DNA of 64,000 nucleotides from Shewanella subflava. GTDB taxonomy: Bacteria > Pseudomonadota > Gammaproteobacteria > Enterobacterales > Shewanellaceae. The notes beneath the pieces are model-generated. The model was not told where the DNA came from. It was given only the letters and a program-made list of their open reading frames with translations, and searched no databases. Below are positions 38,702 to 48,133 of the stretch, piece by piece (position 1 is the stretch's first letter; each line of letters begins with the position of its first letter). The DNA lies in contig NZ_JAPDMX010000025.1 of assembly GCF_025971955.1 (NCBI RefSeq), positions 103,428-167,427 of the forward strand, written 5' to 3'. The translations under genes were made by a program, and so were the position numbers.

Positions 38702-39460
38702 GTGTACGCTGACAACCAAAATGATATTACCCGTTTAGTTGTTCGTAGTGCCCAATTGTTGCTTGCCTATGGCGCCGATTCTGATTTGGTTGAAGAATTG
38801 AGTCAGCGCTTAGGTAAGGCTTTGGGGCTTGCAAGTGTTGAGCTGTCCATTTCCTCTAATGCACTTGTTCTGACCAGTCTTGTTCATGGCCGTTGTATTA
38901 CCACCACCCGTCGTATCCGTGCGCACGGGATTAATATGATGGTGGTATGTGAATTACAGCGGTTATGCCTGTTAACCGAAAAAGGGGTTTACGGCGCGAA
39001 TGAAGTCCGCCGTCGCCTTGCTAGAATTAAACCTAAAACTTATCCTGCTAAAATCGTTATCCCAATCATCGGCATCTCTTGTGCGAGTTTTTGTCATTTA
39101 TTTGGTGGCGACTTAATGGCATGCATCCTGACATTTGTAGCATCTTCAATAGGAATGGCTGTCAGATTGTATTTTTCTAAGCGTCATTACAATTTACTTG
39201 TTAATTTCGCCATTACGGCATTTGTTACCAATGTTGTTGCTCAACTCGGATATATATTTCCACTCACCGACACGCCTCAAGTTACTCTGGCTGCAAGTGT
39301 ATTAATGCTTGTTCCTGGTTTTCCATTGATTAATGCAATCTCTGATATGGTAAAAGGACATATTAATGTGGGTATTTCCCGCTGGGGTAATGCTAGTTTA
39401 CTCACGTTGGCATCTGTGATCGGTATTACTATTGCGATGCAATTAGGGGGGATTTTCTAA
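38702..39460 (+). CDS. yjjP: ThrE-type exporter, large subunit (YjjP-like)
   Basis: A 252-residue protein with a cytoplasmic N-terminal domain (about 1-120; LVVRSAQLLLAYGADSDLVEELSQRL) and five membrane helices, corresponding to the N-terminal part of ThrE (Corynebacterium threonine/serine exporter). In E. coli, YjjP and YjjB together export succinate. It starts with GTG at 38702, preceded by AAGGA; its stop overlaps the ATG of the next gene (TAATG), indicating translational coupling. Confidence 0.88.
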   Translation: MYADNQNDITRLVVRSAQLLLAYGADSDLVEELSQRLGKALGLASVELSISSNALVLTSLVHGRCITTTRRIRAHGINMMVVCELQRLCLLTEKGVYGANEVRRRLARIKPKTYPAKIVIPIIGISCASFCHLFGGDLMACILTFVASSIGMAVRLYFSKRHYNLLVNFAITAFVTNVVAQLGYIFPLTDTPQVTLAASVLMLVPGFPLINAISDMVKGHINVGISRWGNASLLTLASVIGITIAMQLGGIF

Positions 39461-39930
39461 TGTTGTCCCTATTTTTAGATTTACTGCATGATGCATTTTT
39501 TTCAGCTATTCCGGCATTAGGTTTTGCCATTTTATTTAATGTCCCCCAACGTTACCTCGGCTATTGTGCCTTGGCTGGTGCACTAGGGCACAGCGCTAGA
39601 ACTTTACTTATGCATGTCAACATGCCAATTGAGTGGGCTACGTTTGCTGCTGCAGCCTTGGTCGGTGTGATTACCATTCAATTTGCCAAACGTCATTTGG
39701 CTCCACCATTAATGTATGCTGTAGCAGCTATTATTCCTATGGTGCCTGGCACCTATGCTTTTAATACTGTTATCGCGCTTATTCAGTTAACAGCTCAGAG
39801 CCAAGTCAGTCCAGAATTAAGTGCCCAAGTGATTGTAAATGGATTAAAAACCGTATTTATATTAGGGGCTTTAGCTGTTGGACTTGCATTGCCGAGTTTG
39901 CTTTATTACCGAAATAGACCCATTATTTAA
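39460..39930 (+). CDS. yjjB: ThrE-type exporter, small subunit (YjjB-like)
   Basis: A 156-residue protein of about five helices matching the C-terminal ThrE_2 half; motif IPMVPGTYAFNTV fits the family. It is the partner of the gene before it, with a one-base overlap. Substrate here is unknown; threonine/serine or succinate are the known options in other bacteria. Confidence 0.88.
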   Translation: MLSLFLDLLHDAFFSAIPALGFAILFNVPQRYLGYCALAGALGHSARTLLMHVNMPIEWATFAAAALVGVITIQFAKRHLAPPLMYAVAAIIPMVPGTYAFNTVIALIQLTAQSQVSPELSAQVIVNGLKTVFILGALAVGLALPSLLYYRNRPII

Positions 39931-39944
39931 TCATAGGATTTTGC

Positions 39945-40448
39945 ATGCGTATCGCAATGATTGCCGCTATGGCTAACAACCGAGTTATTGGTAAAGACAA
40001 TCAAATGCCTTGGCATTTACCTGAAGACTTAAAGCACTTTAAAGCAATGACACTCGCTAAGCCTGTGGTCATGGGACGTAAAACCTTTGAGTCAATAGGA
40101 CGACCTTTACCTGGAAGGCATAATATTGTTATTACCCGCCAGCGTGATTATGCAGCCTATGGTGTAACTTGCGTTGCTAATTTTGAGCAAGCCATCTTAG
40201 CAGCAGGAGAATGTGAAGAGCTTGTCGTTATTGGTGGCGGTCAACTTTATGCTGAGTTGCTCCCTAAAGCAGATGTATTATATTTAACCCACATTGACCT
40301 TGATGTAGATGGGGATACTTATTTTCCGGATTGGGATGATGGTAGTTGGCAACGGCAACAATCTGTTACTGCAACAAATGACAAAGGATTGCAATATAGC
40401 TTTAACACTTTTGTTAAAAACTGTAAACTTAGTCACGTGTTACCCTAA
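39945..40448 (+). CDS. folA: Dihydrofolate reductase
   Basis: Reduces dihydrofolate to tetrahydrofolate with NADPH. Sequence landmarks: the Met20 loop NQMPWHLPEDLKHFKAMT (about 23-40) with the active-site acid, and GRKTFESIGRPLPGRHNIVITR. Length 167 is slightly longer than E. coli FolA (159). It begins 14 bases after yjjB. The usual binding residues for trimethoprim are present, with nothing to suggest a resistant type. Confidence 0.95.
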   Translation: MRIAMIAAMANNRVIGKDNQMPWHLPEDLKHFKAMTLAKPVVMGRKTFESIGRPLPGRHNIVITRQRDYAAYGVTCVANFEQAILAAGECEELVVIGGGQLYAELLPKADVLYLTHIDLDVDGDTYFPDWDDGSWQRQQSVTATNDKGLQYSFNTFVKNCKLSHVLP

Positions 40449-40515
40449 GAACAACGAAGCATATCCACGAAGATGGATTGCTCAAGATACTATAATAATA
40501 TAAAAGGAGTGTCAG

Positions 40516-40926
40516 ATGCGTTTAATGCCTGCGGCTGTTGCCGTTGCTGTCCTGATTGCTGCATCTTCTGTGTCAGCCCCTGCCGTCGCAAACACTGATC
40601 AGTTAGTGGCTAATATATGTGATTATGTTAAGTCTGATGATAAAAATCGTTTACGTAAAAAATTGAAAGAAGCGCGTGTAAAATTACGTAACATCTATTC
40701 TGGATTAAGTTGTGATGGCAGCAGTTTATTACGTACTGCCTACAATTCAAATGCTAATGATGTAGGTGAGTTTATTGCTAAGCGTTTACCTGGCTCAGAT
40801 CTTTCAGTTGCTGAATCCGATGGCAAAACCATTCTTGATTGGGCAAATGCTAATGGTCATAGTGGTAGCCCAATCACTGCAGCGATTAATGATCGCGTTG
40901 GTGGTGGTGCAGGTGACGAAGATTAA
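40516..40926 (+). CDS. DUF3718 secreted protein
   Basis: A 136-residue protein with a signal peptide (residues 1 to about 25, ending VANT) and the DUF3718 pattern LVANICDYVKSDDKNRLRKKLKEARVKLR and IYSGLSCDGSSLLRTAY, including two cysteines that probably bond in the periplasm. Function unknown. AAAGGAG lies upstream of the ATG; a perfect terminator follows. Repeat-like helices and the IAKRLPGSD segment resemble ankyrin repeats only loosely. Confidence 0.82.
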   Translation: MRLMPAAVAVAVLIAASSVSAPAVANTDQLVANICDYVKSDDKNRLRKKLKEARVKLRNIYSGLSCDGSSLLRTAYNSNANDVGEFIAKRLPGSDLSVAESDGKTILDWANANGHSGSPITAAINDRVGGGAGDED

Positions 40927-40961
40927 CTCTAAATTGCTAGAATAAGTTGATCTTAAACATT

Positions 40962-40996
40962 AAAAAATACCGACTTTGATAGTCGGTATTTTTTTG
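40962..40996 (+). terminator. Terminator of the DUF3718 gene
   Basis: AAATACCGACT (40965-40975) and AGTCGGTATTT (40981-40991) pair perfectly around TTGAT, followed by TTTTT. Confidence 0.92.
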
Positions 40997-41100
40997 AAAA
41001 ATTTTGATTTAAAGAGTTTCAAAACACCAACTGTTCGACCCTATTTTCAGTGATTACCGCATACAGCAGCTTATAAACAGATTAGCAAAAACCAAACATA

Positions 41101-41415
41101 ATCAACTCTCTAAAAGGGAGCTTTCCTACCGTGCGCTAACAAGACGCCGTAAATATATCCCTATAGGCTCTACTAAATCATCCCTGATTTAGAAGTTTGT
41201 ACCACACTATAAGTAAAGCTCACGTATCACTTGAGTTAATAAGTGATGTTCAAATGAACTTATTAGCCGTGTATCGCATGCGATAAGCGAGCCTAGATGG
41301 AAGCAACCTCGGCGTGCTTATAAATCGTTAAACATTGCCTGACTCCTCAATACCATTAAACGTACTTCAGGCAGAGCCTAATTGATGATAACCCCCTATT
41401 GAAGTAGTTGGTTTA
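41101..41415 (+). repeat. 235-bp palindrome-ended repeat, copy 3, with a 118-base substitution
   Basis: Begins in the element at CTCTCTAAAAGGGAG (the left palindrome is missing) and continues like copies 1 and 2 to TTGAGTTAAT (41240). Then 41241-41358 is foreign to the other copies, replacing a nine-base stretch, before the common ACGTACTTCAGGCAGAGCC and the altered right palindrome CCTATTGAAGTAG. The insert includes a perfect palindrome TATCGCATGCGATA (41272-41285) and a hairpin at 41239-41265. Confidence 0.75.
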
Positions 41416-41426
41416 TGGCTGAAAAT

Positions 41427-41451
41427 AAAAAAAGGCCAATATGGCCTTTTT
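41427..41451 (-). terminator. Terminator of the chemoreceptor gene
   Basis: AAAAAGGCCA and TGGCCTTTTT pair perfectly around ATA; T run on the minus strand. Also works as plus-strand terminator. Confidence 0.85.
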
Positions 41452-41473
41452 CATTTTGGGATAGGTTGTTAGA

Positions 41474-43495
41474 TTACACTTTAAACTCACCCACAGAGGC
41501 TTGTAGCTCTTCAGCAAGCACTGCAACCTGATGGCTCGACTGCGCTGTTTGCTCTGCGCCTGTAGCTGTTTCTTCAGAGATAAGTGCAATGTGCTCAAGT
41601 TTTTCTGAAACTTGTTGGCTAACAAGGTTTTGTTCTTGCGCCGCATGGGCAATATGCGTGCCTGAGTCATAAGCCTTGTGAACAGACTTAATGATAGATT
41701 CAAGGGCCAAGTTTGCTTGTTCGTTTTTGTCGACACACGAGTTAGCTTGAGAACGACCTAGCTCCATTACCGAAACGGCTTGTTGTGCCCCCTGTTGTAA
41801 TACTTCAATCATAAGTTGAATTTCACGGGTTGAATCTTGGGTGCGTGAAGCAAGGCTTCTCACTTCATCCGCAACCACCGCAAAACCACGGCCTTGCTCG
41901 CCAGCACGAGCCGCTTCAATTGCAGCATTTAACGCCAATAAGTTTGTTTGCTCAGCAATGCCTCGGATAACATCTAAAATTGAGCCTATAGACGCGCTAT
42001 CTGTATGTAGCTTGTTAATGACGGTACCTGCTTTGGTGACTTCATCTGCAAGCGCCAGAATGGTCAGTTTACTCTCATCTGCAAGGGCACGCATATGTTG
42101 GGTTTCTTGATCCGCTTGTTTGATTTGCTCTAGAGCTTGATCTGCGCTCATCGAAACCTGCTGTGCGCTTGAACTTAATTCAGTGGTAGCAGTTGCGATT
42201 TGATCAACTTGGCTTTTTTGTTCTTGAATACCTATTGTGGTTTGCGAAGTAATTGCGGAGGTTTCTTCTGCAGCGGCAGCCAGTTGGTTTGAACGGTCTA
42301 AAATACCGGCGATTAAATTGCGTAAACTGTCGACTAAACGATTGCAGTTTTTAGATAACTCTGCAAATTCATCGTGGCCTGAATCATCAAGTTTATGGGT
42401 TAAATCTCCTGAAGCAAGCACGTTTAGCGCTTGGTTAACTTGCTCCAATGAGCGCGTTAATGGTCGTACAACAGCAATGCTGACGAAGATTGCAACAAAA
42501 ATGGCGATTAGTACGACAACCATGGTTTTTATTGCTGCAGAATCGATAACTTCGATTGCCTGAGTACTGATATCATCAGTAAAGCCTTCAATAGCAGAAG
42601 CTAATTCTGTCATTTTTGAGTTAGCGATTTTTGCTTTATTTTGGGTTTCCGCCAGTGCTTTAGTTGATATTTCATCGTGTTGTAATTGCTGACTTTTTAA
42701 CGCAATGATTGAGTTTGAACCCGATAAAAGGTTAAACACTTTATCTGTTTCTTTAGTTAAATCAGATAAAAGGTCGTTATCGATAACATCTTTACCTTGC
42801 ATATTAATGTGACTTAATTTGCCTTTTGCCTCACCGACCATGTAGTCAAGCTCTTTAATAATCAGGTCGTATTTACTTTGTTCGGAAGCGCCAACTAAAT
42901 CGTAGACGGTGGTAATTAAGTTAATGAAAGTATTATCAACCACACTGGCTGAGGCGGCTAAACTTCTCTCGATTTCATCTTCGCTGGTTTCTAAATCAAT
43001 AATATCTAAAAGAATGGATGAACCATCATCGGCTGCATTTTCTAAATCACTTCTCATTTTAAGTAGTGTTTCTTGCTTTGATAATGCCAGTGCTCTTTCG
43101 GAAAGCATTTTATCTGCGATAGTTTCATAGCTTAAGTAAGCTGATTTTAATTGGTTTAACGGTTGCGCAAGTTGTGCTTGACCAGAAATCAAACTGGTTA
43201 ACTTACTAAACTCTGTTTGAAATTTTTTATTTTCGTTGGCAATATTTTTTTCAAGAGCAGGAATTTTTGAAGAGTGATTACTGTAATAGCCTTGTAATGA
43301 TTCTATTTGCTGGCTACTTAAGTTTTCGCTTAATAAATTAGTAGACTCTAGAGCTGGCAGGCTGACTTGCTGTAATATTTTAGTCCCATCTTTAATACTG
43401 TTATTACCTAAGAGGGTGACGCCCCCAAGAATTATCAGCAATAACGTTACGGCAGAAAACCCACCAATAACCCTAGTGGCCACGTTAATTTTCAT
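41474..43495 (-). CDS. Methyl-accepting chemotaxis protein
   Basis: A 673-residue chemoreceptor: TM1 (about 9-29), a 290-residue helical periplasmic sensor domain, TM2 (about 324-343), HAMP, and the cytoplasmic signalling domain with the hairpin tip [37 protein letters not shown] (residues split here only by reading). The long, all-helical sensor may be of the HBM-like or four-helix type; its ligand is unknown. No pentapeptide CheR-binding tail is visible at the C-terminus (ending [11 protein letters not shown]). GGAG precedes the ATG. Single gene with its own terminator. Confidence 0.92.
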   Translation of the reverse strand: MKINVATRVIGGFSAVTLLLIILGGVTLLGNNSIKDGTKILQQVSLPALESTNLLSENLSSQQIESLQGYYSNHSSKIPALEKNIANENKKFQTEFSKLTSLISGQAQLAQPLNQLKSAYLSYETIADKMLSERALALSKQETLLKMRSDLENAADDGSSILLDIIDLETSEDEIERSLAASASVVDNTFINLITTVYDLVGASEQSKYDLIIKELDYMVGEAKGKLSHINMQGKDVIDNDLLSDLTKETDKVFNLLSGSNSIIALKSQQLQHDEISTKALAETQNKAKIANSKMTELASAIEGFTDDISTQAIEVIDSAAIKTMVVVLIAIFVAIFVSIAVVRPLTRSLEQVNQALNVLASGDLTHKLDDSGHDEFAELSKNCNRLVDSLRNLIAGILDRSNQLAAAAEETSAITSQTTIGIQEQKSQVDQIATATTELSSSAQQVSMSADQALEQIKQADQETQHMRALADESKLTILALADEVTKAGTVINKLHTDSASIGSILDVIRGIAEQTNLLALNAAIEAARAGEQGRGFAVVADEVRSLASRTQDSTREIQLMIEVLQQGAQQAVSVMELGRSQANSCVDKNEQANLALESIIKSVHKAYDSGTHIAHAAQEQNLVSQQVSEKLEHIALISEETATGAEQTAQSSHQVAVLAEELQASVGEFKV

Positions 43496-43603
43496 ATGTT
43501 ACTCCAACCTATTATTATTTTATCCCTGTGCTGGGGGCTCGGGTACTCAGGTATTTCTAAATCCGATAATTAAGTATCGGCTTATTTGCCTTTTAGTTTA
43601 ACG

Positions 43604-44422
43604 CTAATTCAACTTTTTTTGGGTAATTTTTTCATTTGTTTCAAGGTGCCACAAGGTTAAATGTTCTCCCCAACAGCACCCAGTATCTAATGCATGTAGA
43701 TAAGTATGCGGTGTTTTACCCATTAATGCAGCCCAATGCCCAAAAACAATTTGATAGGGAGCTTTAAGGTTTGATTCAAAAGTAAACCAGGGAGATAAAT
43801 CCGAATCGTTTATTTGGGATGGGGGCAATTTACACTCAAAGTCTAGACTTGCATCTGGATACAAAAATCGCATTCTTGTTAAGGCATTAATGCAATATAT
43901 TGTCCTATTTGTGCCTGTAAGATTTTTATCCCAAGTGTTGGGTTGGTTTTGATACATTTTACTAATAACAGTATCAAGATAATCTGCTTTTGCTAATTGC
44001 TCACTCACATTTTCAATTTCTTGTTTTAACGTATTGAGATCCCATTGAGGGGGAACGCCGGCATGGCTCATGATTAAATTGTGCTCGGGCAAAAAGCGAG
44101 CCAGAGGCTGTTGTCTTAACCAATCAATCAGTTTAGAGCAGTCTGGTGCATTCAATAAAGCCTGTAAATGGTCATTAGGGTTTGCTCGTTTCACATTACC
44201 CTGCACAGCCATTAAGTGAAGATCATGGTTACCAAGTACGACTTTACCACTATCGTTGAGTGATTCGAAAAAACGCAGGGTTTCTAGTGAACTCGGACCT
44301 CTTGCAACTAAATCGCCTACAGCCCACAGTGTATCTTTTGAAGCGTTAAAACTGACTTTAACTAATAAGCGTTGCAGCTCTTCATAGCAGCCCTGAATAT
44401 CGCCGACAAAATAATTGGCCAT
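43604..44422 (-). CDS. apaH: Diadenosine tetraphosphatase
   Basis: Hydrolyses Ap4A to two ADP. Metallophosphatase motifs: GDIQGCY (about 7-13), GDLVARG (about 36-42) and GNHD (about 65-68), with LIMSHAGVPP later. It follows apaG by three bases and ends the lptD-surA-pdxA-rsmA-apaG-apaH series. A hairpin CCGATAATTAAGTATCGG at 43562-43579 may end the transcript. Confidence 0.95.
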   Translation of the reverse strand: MANYFVGDIQGCYEELQRLLVKVSFNASKDTLWAVGDLVARGPSSLETLRFFESLNDSGKVVLGNHDLHLMAVQGNVKRANPNDHLQALLNAPDCSKLIDWLRQQPLARFLPEHNLIMSHAGVPPQWDLNTLKQEIENVSEQLAKADYLDTVISKMYQNQPNTWDKNLTGTNRTIYCINALTRMRFLYPDASLDFECKLPPSQINDSDLSPWFTFESNLKAPYQIVFGHWAALMGKTPHTYLHALDTGCCWGEHLTLWHLETNEKITQKKLN

Positions 44423-44425
44423 AAG

Positions 44426-44806
44426 CTATTGTAATATTCCTGGTACTGATAGTCTGAAGGTAGGGATAGGAGCGGAAAACTTCTTGCCGTCATTGTATGT
44501 CATGCCATAGGCGCCTTCCATAAACCCTATCGGGGTATCTAAAACGGTGCCACTGGAATATTGATATGCAGTATTAGGTGCAATAGTGGGCGTTTCACCC
44601 ACGACGCCAGGGCCTTTTACTTCACTTTTATTACCATCAGCATCGGTGATGATCCAATGGCGGTCTTTCAAGGTGACATCTTGATCGCCGGTATTAATAA
44701 TGGTGATAGTGTAAGTAAACAGGAATTTTTGTTCTTCGATATCAGATTGCTGTTCGAGGTACTCTGTTTCAACTTTAATTTTGATTGGAGATTCTGTTTG
44801 ACTCAT
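44426..44806 (-). CDS. apaG: ApaG domain protein (Co2+/Mg2+ efflux-associated)
   Basis: 126 residues; single fibronectin-III-like beta-sandwich domain with the family motifs RHWIITDADGNKSEVKGPGVVGE and P-x-I-x-PN-x-A-Y-x-YSSG. In other bacteria, apaG mutants show cobalt tolerance changes, but its biochemical role is unclear. In operon between rsmA and apaH. Confidence 0.94.
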   Translation of the reverse strand: MSQTESPIKIKVETEYLEQQSDIEEQKFLFTYTITIINTGDQDVTLKDRHWIITDADGNKSEVKGPGVVGETPTIAPNTAYQYSSGTVLDTPIGFMEGAYGMTYNDGKKFSAPIPTFRLSVPGILQ

Positions 44807-44861
44807 AAGAGGATCCTAAACAAAAGGGCAGATTCAACGAATATGCCCTTTAAGGTAGAGA

Positions 44862-45674
44862 TTAATTAGCGGTGCTTTTATCAATGAACAAGTTAGCCAT
44901 CGCCACATATTGTTCGACACTGATTTGTTCTGGCCTTAAGGTCGAATCGATCCCTAAAGCAGCAAAGTCATCGTCATCTAACATCCCTTTTAAATTATTA
45001 CGCAACGTCTTGCGGCGCATATTAAAGGCGGTGGTGCACAGATGGCGCATGACAGTGACATCTTTACATGGCCAAGGTTTTTGTTCGTATGGCAGTAAGC
45101 GCACAACTGCGGAATCTACCTTGGGCGGTGGCGTGAAGCATCCTGGTGGCACTTCGAGTACTGGCACCACTTGGCAGTAATATTGTGCCATAACGGTTAA
45201 ACGGCCATACGCTTTGCACCCAGGACTTGCTGATAATCGAAGCACCACTTCTTTTTGTAGCATAAAGTGCATGGTTTCAATTTGTTCAGCAAATTCAAAT
45301 AAGTGAAACATCAATGGCGTTGAAATATTGTAAGGTAAATTACCAAACACTTTCATTTTTTTGCCATCTTGTGCTAACTGGGTAAAGTCAAACTGTAGCG
45401 CATCACCTTGATGTATAGTGAGTTTGTCTTTTAAAATCGGATGGGCTTTTAAACGCTCAACCAAATCACGGTCTAATTCTACAACCGTGAGATTATCGAT
45501 TATATCAGCAACAGGTTCGGTTAATGCGCCAAGACCTGGACCAATTTCAACCATAACATGGTCATTGTCTGGTGAAATAGCACCAACAATACTGCTAATG
45601 ACGCCTTCATCAGTAAGGAAGTTTTGTCCAAATCGTTTTCTGGCCGTATGGCCTAAGTGTACTTTATTGCTCAT
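44862..45674 (-). CDS. rsmA: 16S rRNA A1518/A1519 dimethyltransferase
   Basis: KsgA: dimethylates two adjacent adenosines in the 16S 3' hairpin. Motifs: KRFGQNFL at the start (about 13-20), [11 protein letters not shown] (SAM site), GDALQFD and NLPYNIS (catalytic motif IV), and [12 protein letters not shown]. Length 270. It follows pdxA by nine bases. Confidence 0.96.
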   Translation of the reverse strand: MSNKVHLGHTARKRFGQNFLTDEGVISSIVGAISPDNDHVMVEIGPGLGALTEPVADIIDNLTVVELDRDLVERLKAHPILKDKLTIHQGDALQFDFTQLAQDGKKMKVFGNLPYNISTPLMFHLFEFAEQIETMHFMLQKEVVLRLSASPGCKAYGRLTVMAQYYCQVVPVLEVPPGCFTPPPKVDSAVVRLLPYEQKPWPCKDVTVMRHLCTTAFNMRRKTLRNNLKGMLDDDDFAALGIDSTLRPEQISVEQYVAMANLFIDKSTAN

Positions 45675-45683
45675 TACGTTTAT

Positions 45684-46667
45684 TTACTTACTCTTGTCGA
45701 TCATTTCGATGGCTTTATGCAATGCACAGAATAAACTGCCACTGTCTGCTTTTCCGGTACCTGCAAGATCGAGTGCGGTACCATGATCAACAGAAGTTCT
45801 AATATAGGGTAAACCTAAGGTGATATTAACCGATTTACCAAAACCGATAGATTTTAGTACAGGTAAACCTTGGTCGTGATACATGGCGAGCACAACATCA
45901 GCTTGCTCTAAATATTTAGGTTGGAATAAGGTGTCAGCCGGAAGTGGTCCAATAATATCAATACCTTGCTCCCTTAATTCGTTTAAGGCAGGGATCATGA
46001 CATCAATTTCTTCACGTCCTAAATGACCATCTTCACCCGCATGGGGATTTAAACCGCATACAAATATTTTGGGCGAACCTAAACCAAACTTGCTGACTAA
46101 TTCGCGATGTAAGATTTTGATAATGTGATGCAATCTGTCTCGAGTGATGGCTTTTGAGACATAGGCAAGAGGTATGTGTGTGGTCATCAATGCCACTTGC
46201 AATCCTGGGGTTGCCAACATCATGACGACGTCAGGGCAGTTAGCCTGTAACGCAAAGTATTCCGTATGACCACTAAAAGGAATACCTGCTTGATTAATAA
46301 TGCCTTTATGAACAGGGCCTGTGACAACAGCATCAAATTCCTTTGACATGTTTTTTTCACCGGCTACGCGCAGTGTTTCGACCACATAAGCACTGTTGGC
46401 TTCATTGAGTACACCGCACTCTACCGGCTCCGCCAAGGCAAAGGGCAGGATGGTTAGTGTTCCAGCCTGTTGGGCTTGTGCAGGTTTAACGGCATCATAT
46501 AGACGCAGTTCGAGAGGCAAATTGAGTAATTTAGCTCTGTCTATCAATAATTGCGGATCGGCACAAACAACTAACTCAGCAGGCCATTCCTGCTGAGCTA
46601 GCTCAATCACTATGTCAGGGCCGATACTCGCCGGTTCGCCCGGCGTGATCGCGATACGTTTGATCAT
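45684..46667 (-). CDS. pdxA: 4-hydroxythreonine-4-phosphate dehydrogenase
   Basis: NAD-dependent step of the DXP-dependent pyridoxal phosphate pathway. Begins [20 protein letters not shown] at the ATG at 46667 (GAGG upstream), giving 327 residues (E. coli 329); the longer reading from 46733 would overlap surA and is rejected. [20 protein letters not shown] and [11 protein letters not shown] carry the metal-binding histidines and nearby residues. Follows surA by seven bases. Confidence 0.96.
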   Translation of the reverse strand: MIKRIAITPGEPASIGPDIVIELAQQEWPAELVVCADPQLLIDRAKLLNLPLELRLYDAVKPAQAQQAGTLTILPFALAEPVECGVLNEANSAYVVETLRVAGEKNMSKEFDAVVTGPVHKGIINQAGIPFSGHTEYFALQANCPDVVMMLATPGLQVALMTTHIPLAYVSKAITRDRLHHIIKILHRELVSKFGLGSPKIFVCGLNPHAGEDGHLGREEIDVMIPALNELREQGIDIIGPLPADTLFQPKYLEQADVVLAMYHDQGLPVLKSIGFGKSVNITLGLPYIRTSVDHGTALDLAGTGKADSGSLFCALHKAIEMIDKSK

Positions 46668-46674
46668 GATTATA

Positions 46675-47979
46675 TTAGCCTCGTAAATTTTCAGGCTCGA
46701 ATATTTCGATGTATGCATCACTGCGCATTTCATCTAACCAGTTTTGTAATTCTTCATTAAATTTACGGCGAAAAATTAATTGGTGTGCTCGATTGCTATT
46801 GAACTTGTCTGTAGCATCCGTTTTACGGCGATCTTCTAATTGAACAATATGCCAGCCATGGGTTGTACGAAATGGTTCACTGATTTGACCTGGTGCTAGG
46901 CTGGCTAGGGTTTGTGAAAACTCTGGAACATATAAGCTTGGTTCTGCCCAACCTAATTCCCCACCTTTGCTTGCTGAGCCAGGATCTTCTGAATACTGAC
47001 GAGCTAATTTATCAAAGTCAGCATTGCCACTGCGAATGTCCTTTAAGAAACTTGCTAACATGGCTTGGGCACGGTCATCGGATAAAATAGGCGATGGCTT
47101 TAATAAAATATGACGCGATTTTACTTCGTCAATTTCTTGTGTTTGTAAGCCGCGAGTATCCATCACTTTAATGATGTGAAAACCAGACCCCGATTTTATT
47201 GGGCCAAATATTTGGCCTTTTTTAGCGCCTGCAATAACTTCAGCGAACAGGGTTGGCATTTCATTAATGTTCATAAAATCCCAAATACCGCCTTCTAGTG
47301 CTTTTGGGCCAGATGATGATGCAATAGCCGTGCTACGGAAATCTTCACCGTCATTTAAGCGTTTAAGAACGATATCAGCACGCTTACTTGATGATTCAAG
47401 TTGTTCACTTGTCGGGTCATTAGGGATTTCAATCAAGATATGACCAATTTGGAATTCGACATCCTTCAATCCCTGTTCTTGAATCAGTTTCACCAGACTA
47501 CTTACTTCTTGAGGTGATACTTGAATACGACGCTGAACCTGAATACGTTGAATTTCCCCTAAGGTGATTTCTTCACGTAATTGCTCGCGGTATTGATTAA
47601 AACTCACGCCATCCTTTTCAAGTTCTTGCTGCATTTCAGCTACGGTTGCTTTTTGTTCTCTTGCAATATTTTCAATGGTTTGATCTAATTGTAAATCACC
47701 AATTGAAAGGCCAATTCTTTCAGCTGTTTGCAATTGCAAGCGAGTCAAAATAAGGCGTTCTATGACCTGGGTTCGAAGTGCTTCTGCCGAAGGTAAAGTC
47801 TGGTTAGACTTTTTGGCGTTGGCGGTAACATTAGCGATCATATTGCTAATTTCGCTTTCTAAAATAATGCCATCATTCAATTGAACCGCAACGTGATCTA
47901 ATGGTTGTGGGGCGGAGTAAGCCGTTTGGCTCATCGCGAGTGCGCATAATGCAAAAAAAAGTTTCTTACTGTGTTTCAT
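46675..47979 (-). CDS. surA: Periplasmic chaperone SurA (parvulin)
   Basis: Chaperone and peptidyl-prolyl isomerase that delivers outer membrane proteins to the BAM machinery. Signal peptide to about residue 22 (cleavage near YSA-APQ), N-terminal chaperone domain, and two parvulin domains beginning [10 protein letters not shown] (about 175) and [10 protein letters not shown] (about 285). The ATG at 47979 lies nine bases after AAGGA; a GTG six codons earlier is less likely. 434 residues, normal. Co-transcribed with lptD as in E. coli. Confidence 0.95.
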   Translation of the reverse strand: MKHSKKLFFALCALAMSQTAYSAPQPLDHVAVQLNDGIILESEISNMIANVTANAKKSNQTLPSAEALRTQVIERLILTRLQLQTAERIGLSIGDLQLDQTIENIAREQKATVAEMQQELEKDGVSFNQYREQLREEITLGEIQRIQVQRRIQVSPQEVSSLVKLIQEQGLKDVEFQIGHILIEIPNDPTSEQLESSSKRADIVLKRLNDGEDFRSTAIASSSGPKALEGGIWDFMNINEMPTLFAEVIAGAKKGQIFGPIKSGSGFHIIKVMDTRGLQTQEIDEVKSRHILLKPSPILSDDRAQAMLASFLKDIRSGNADFDKLARQYSEDPGSASKGGELGWAEPSLYVPEFSQTLASLAPGQISEPFRTTHGWHIVQLEDRRKTDATDKFNSNRAHQLIFRRKFNEELQNWLDEMRSDAYIEIFEPENLRG

Positions 47980-48133
47980 CCAAAAAATCCTTGGCACTTT
48001 AATTCTGTCAAATCGGGTGTTGAGCCCAAATCTATCGTTATTGTTTCGCTAAGAGAAAGTCAAATCACTTAACGTTGGACTACGCTTTTTAATCTTGGTT
48101 CAGCAATTTACCATAAGCTAGCATAAAAGCCGC

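Noticed and set aside
46668..46733. Longer PdxA reading overlapping surA
   Set aside because: The extra 22 residues overlap the surA 3' end and are not family-like.
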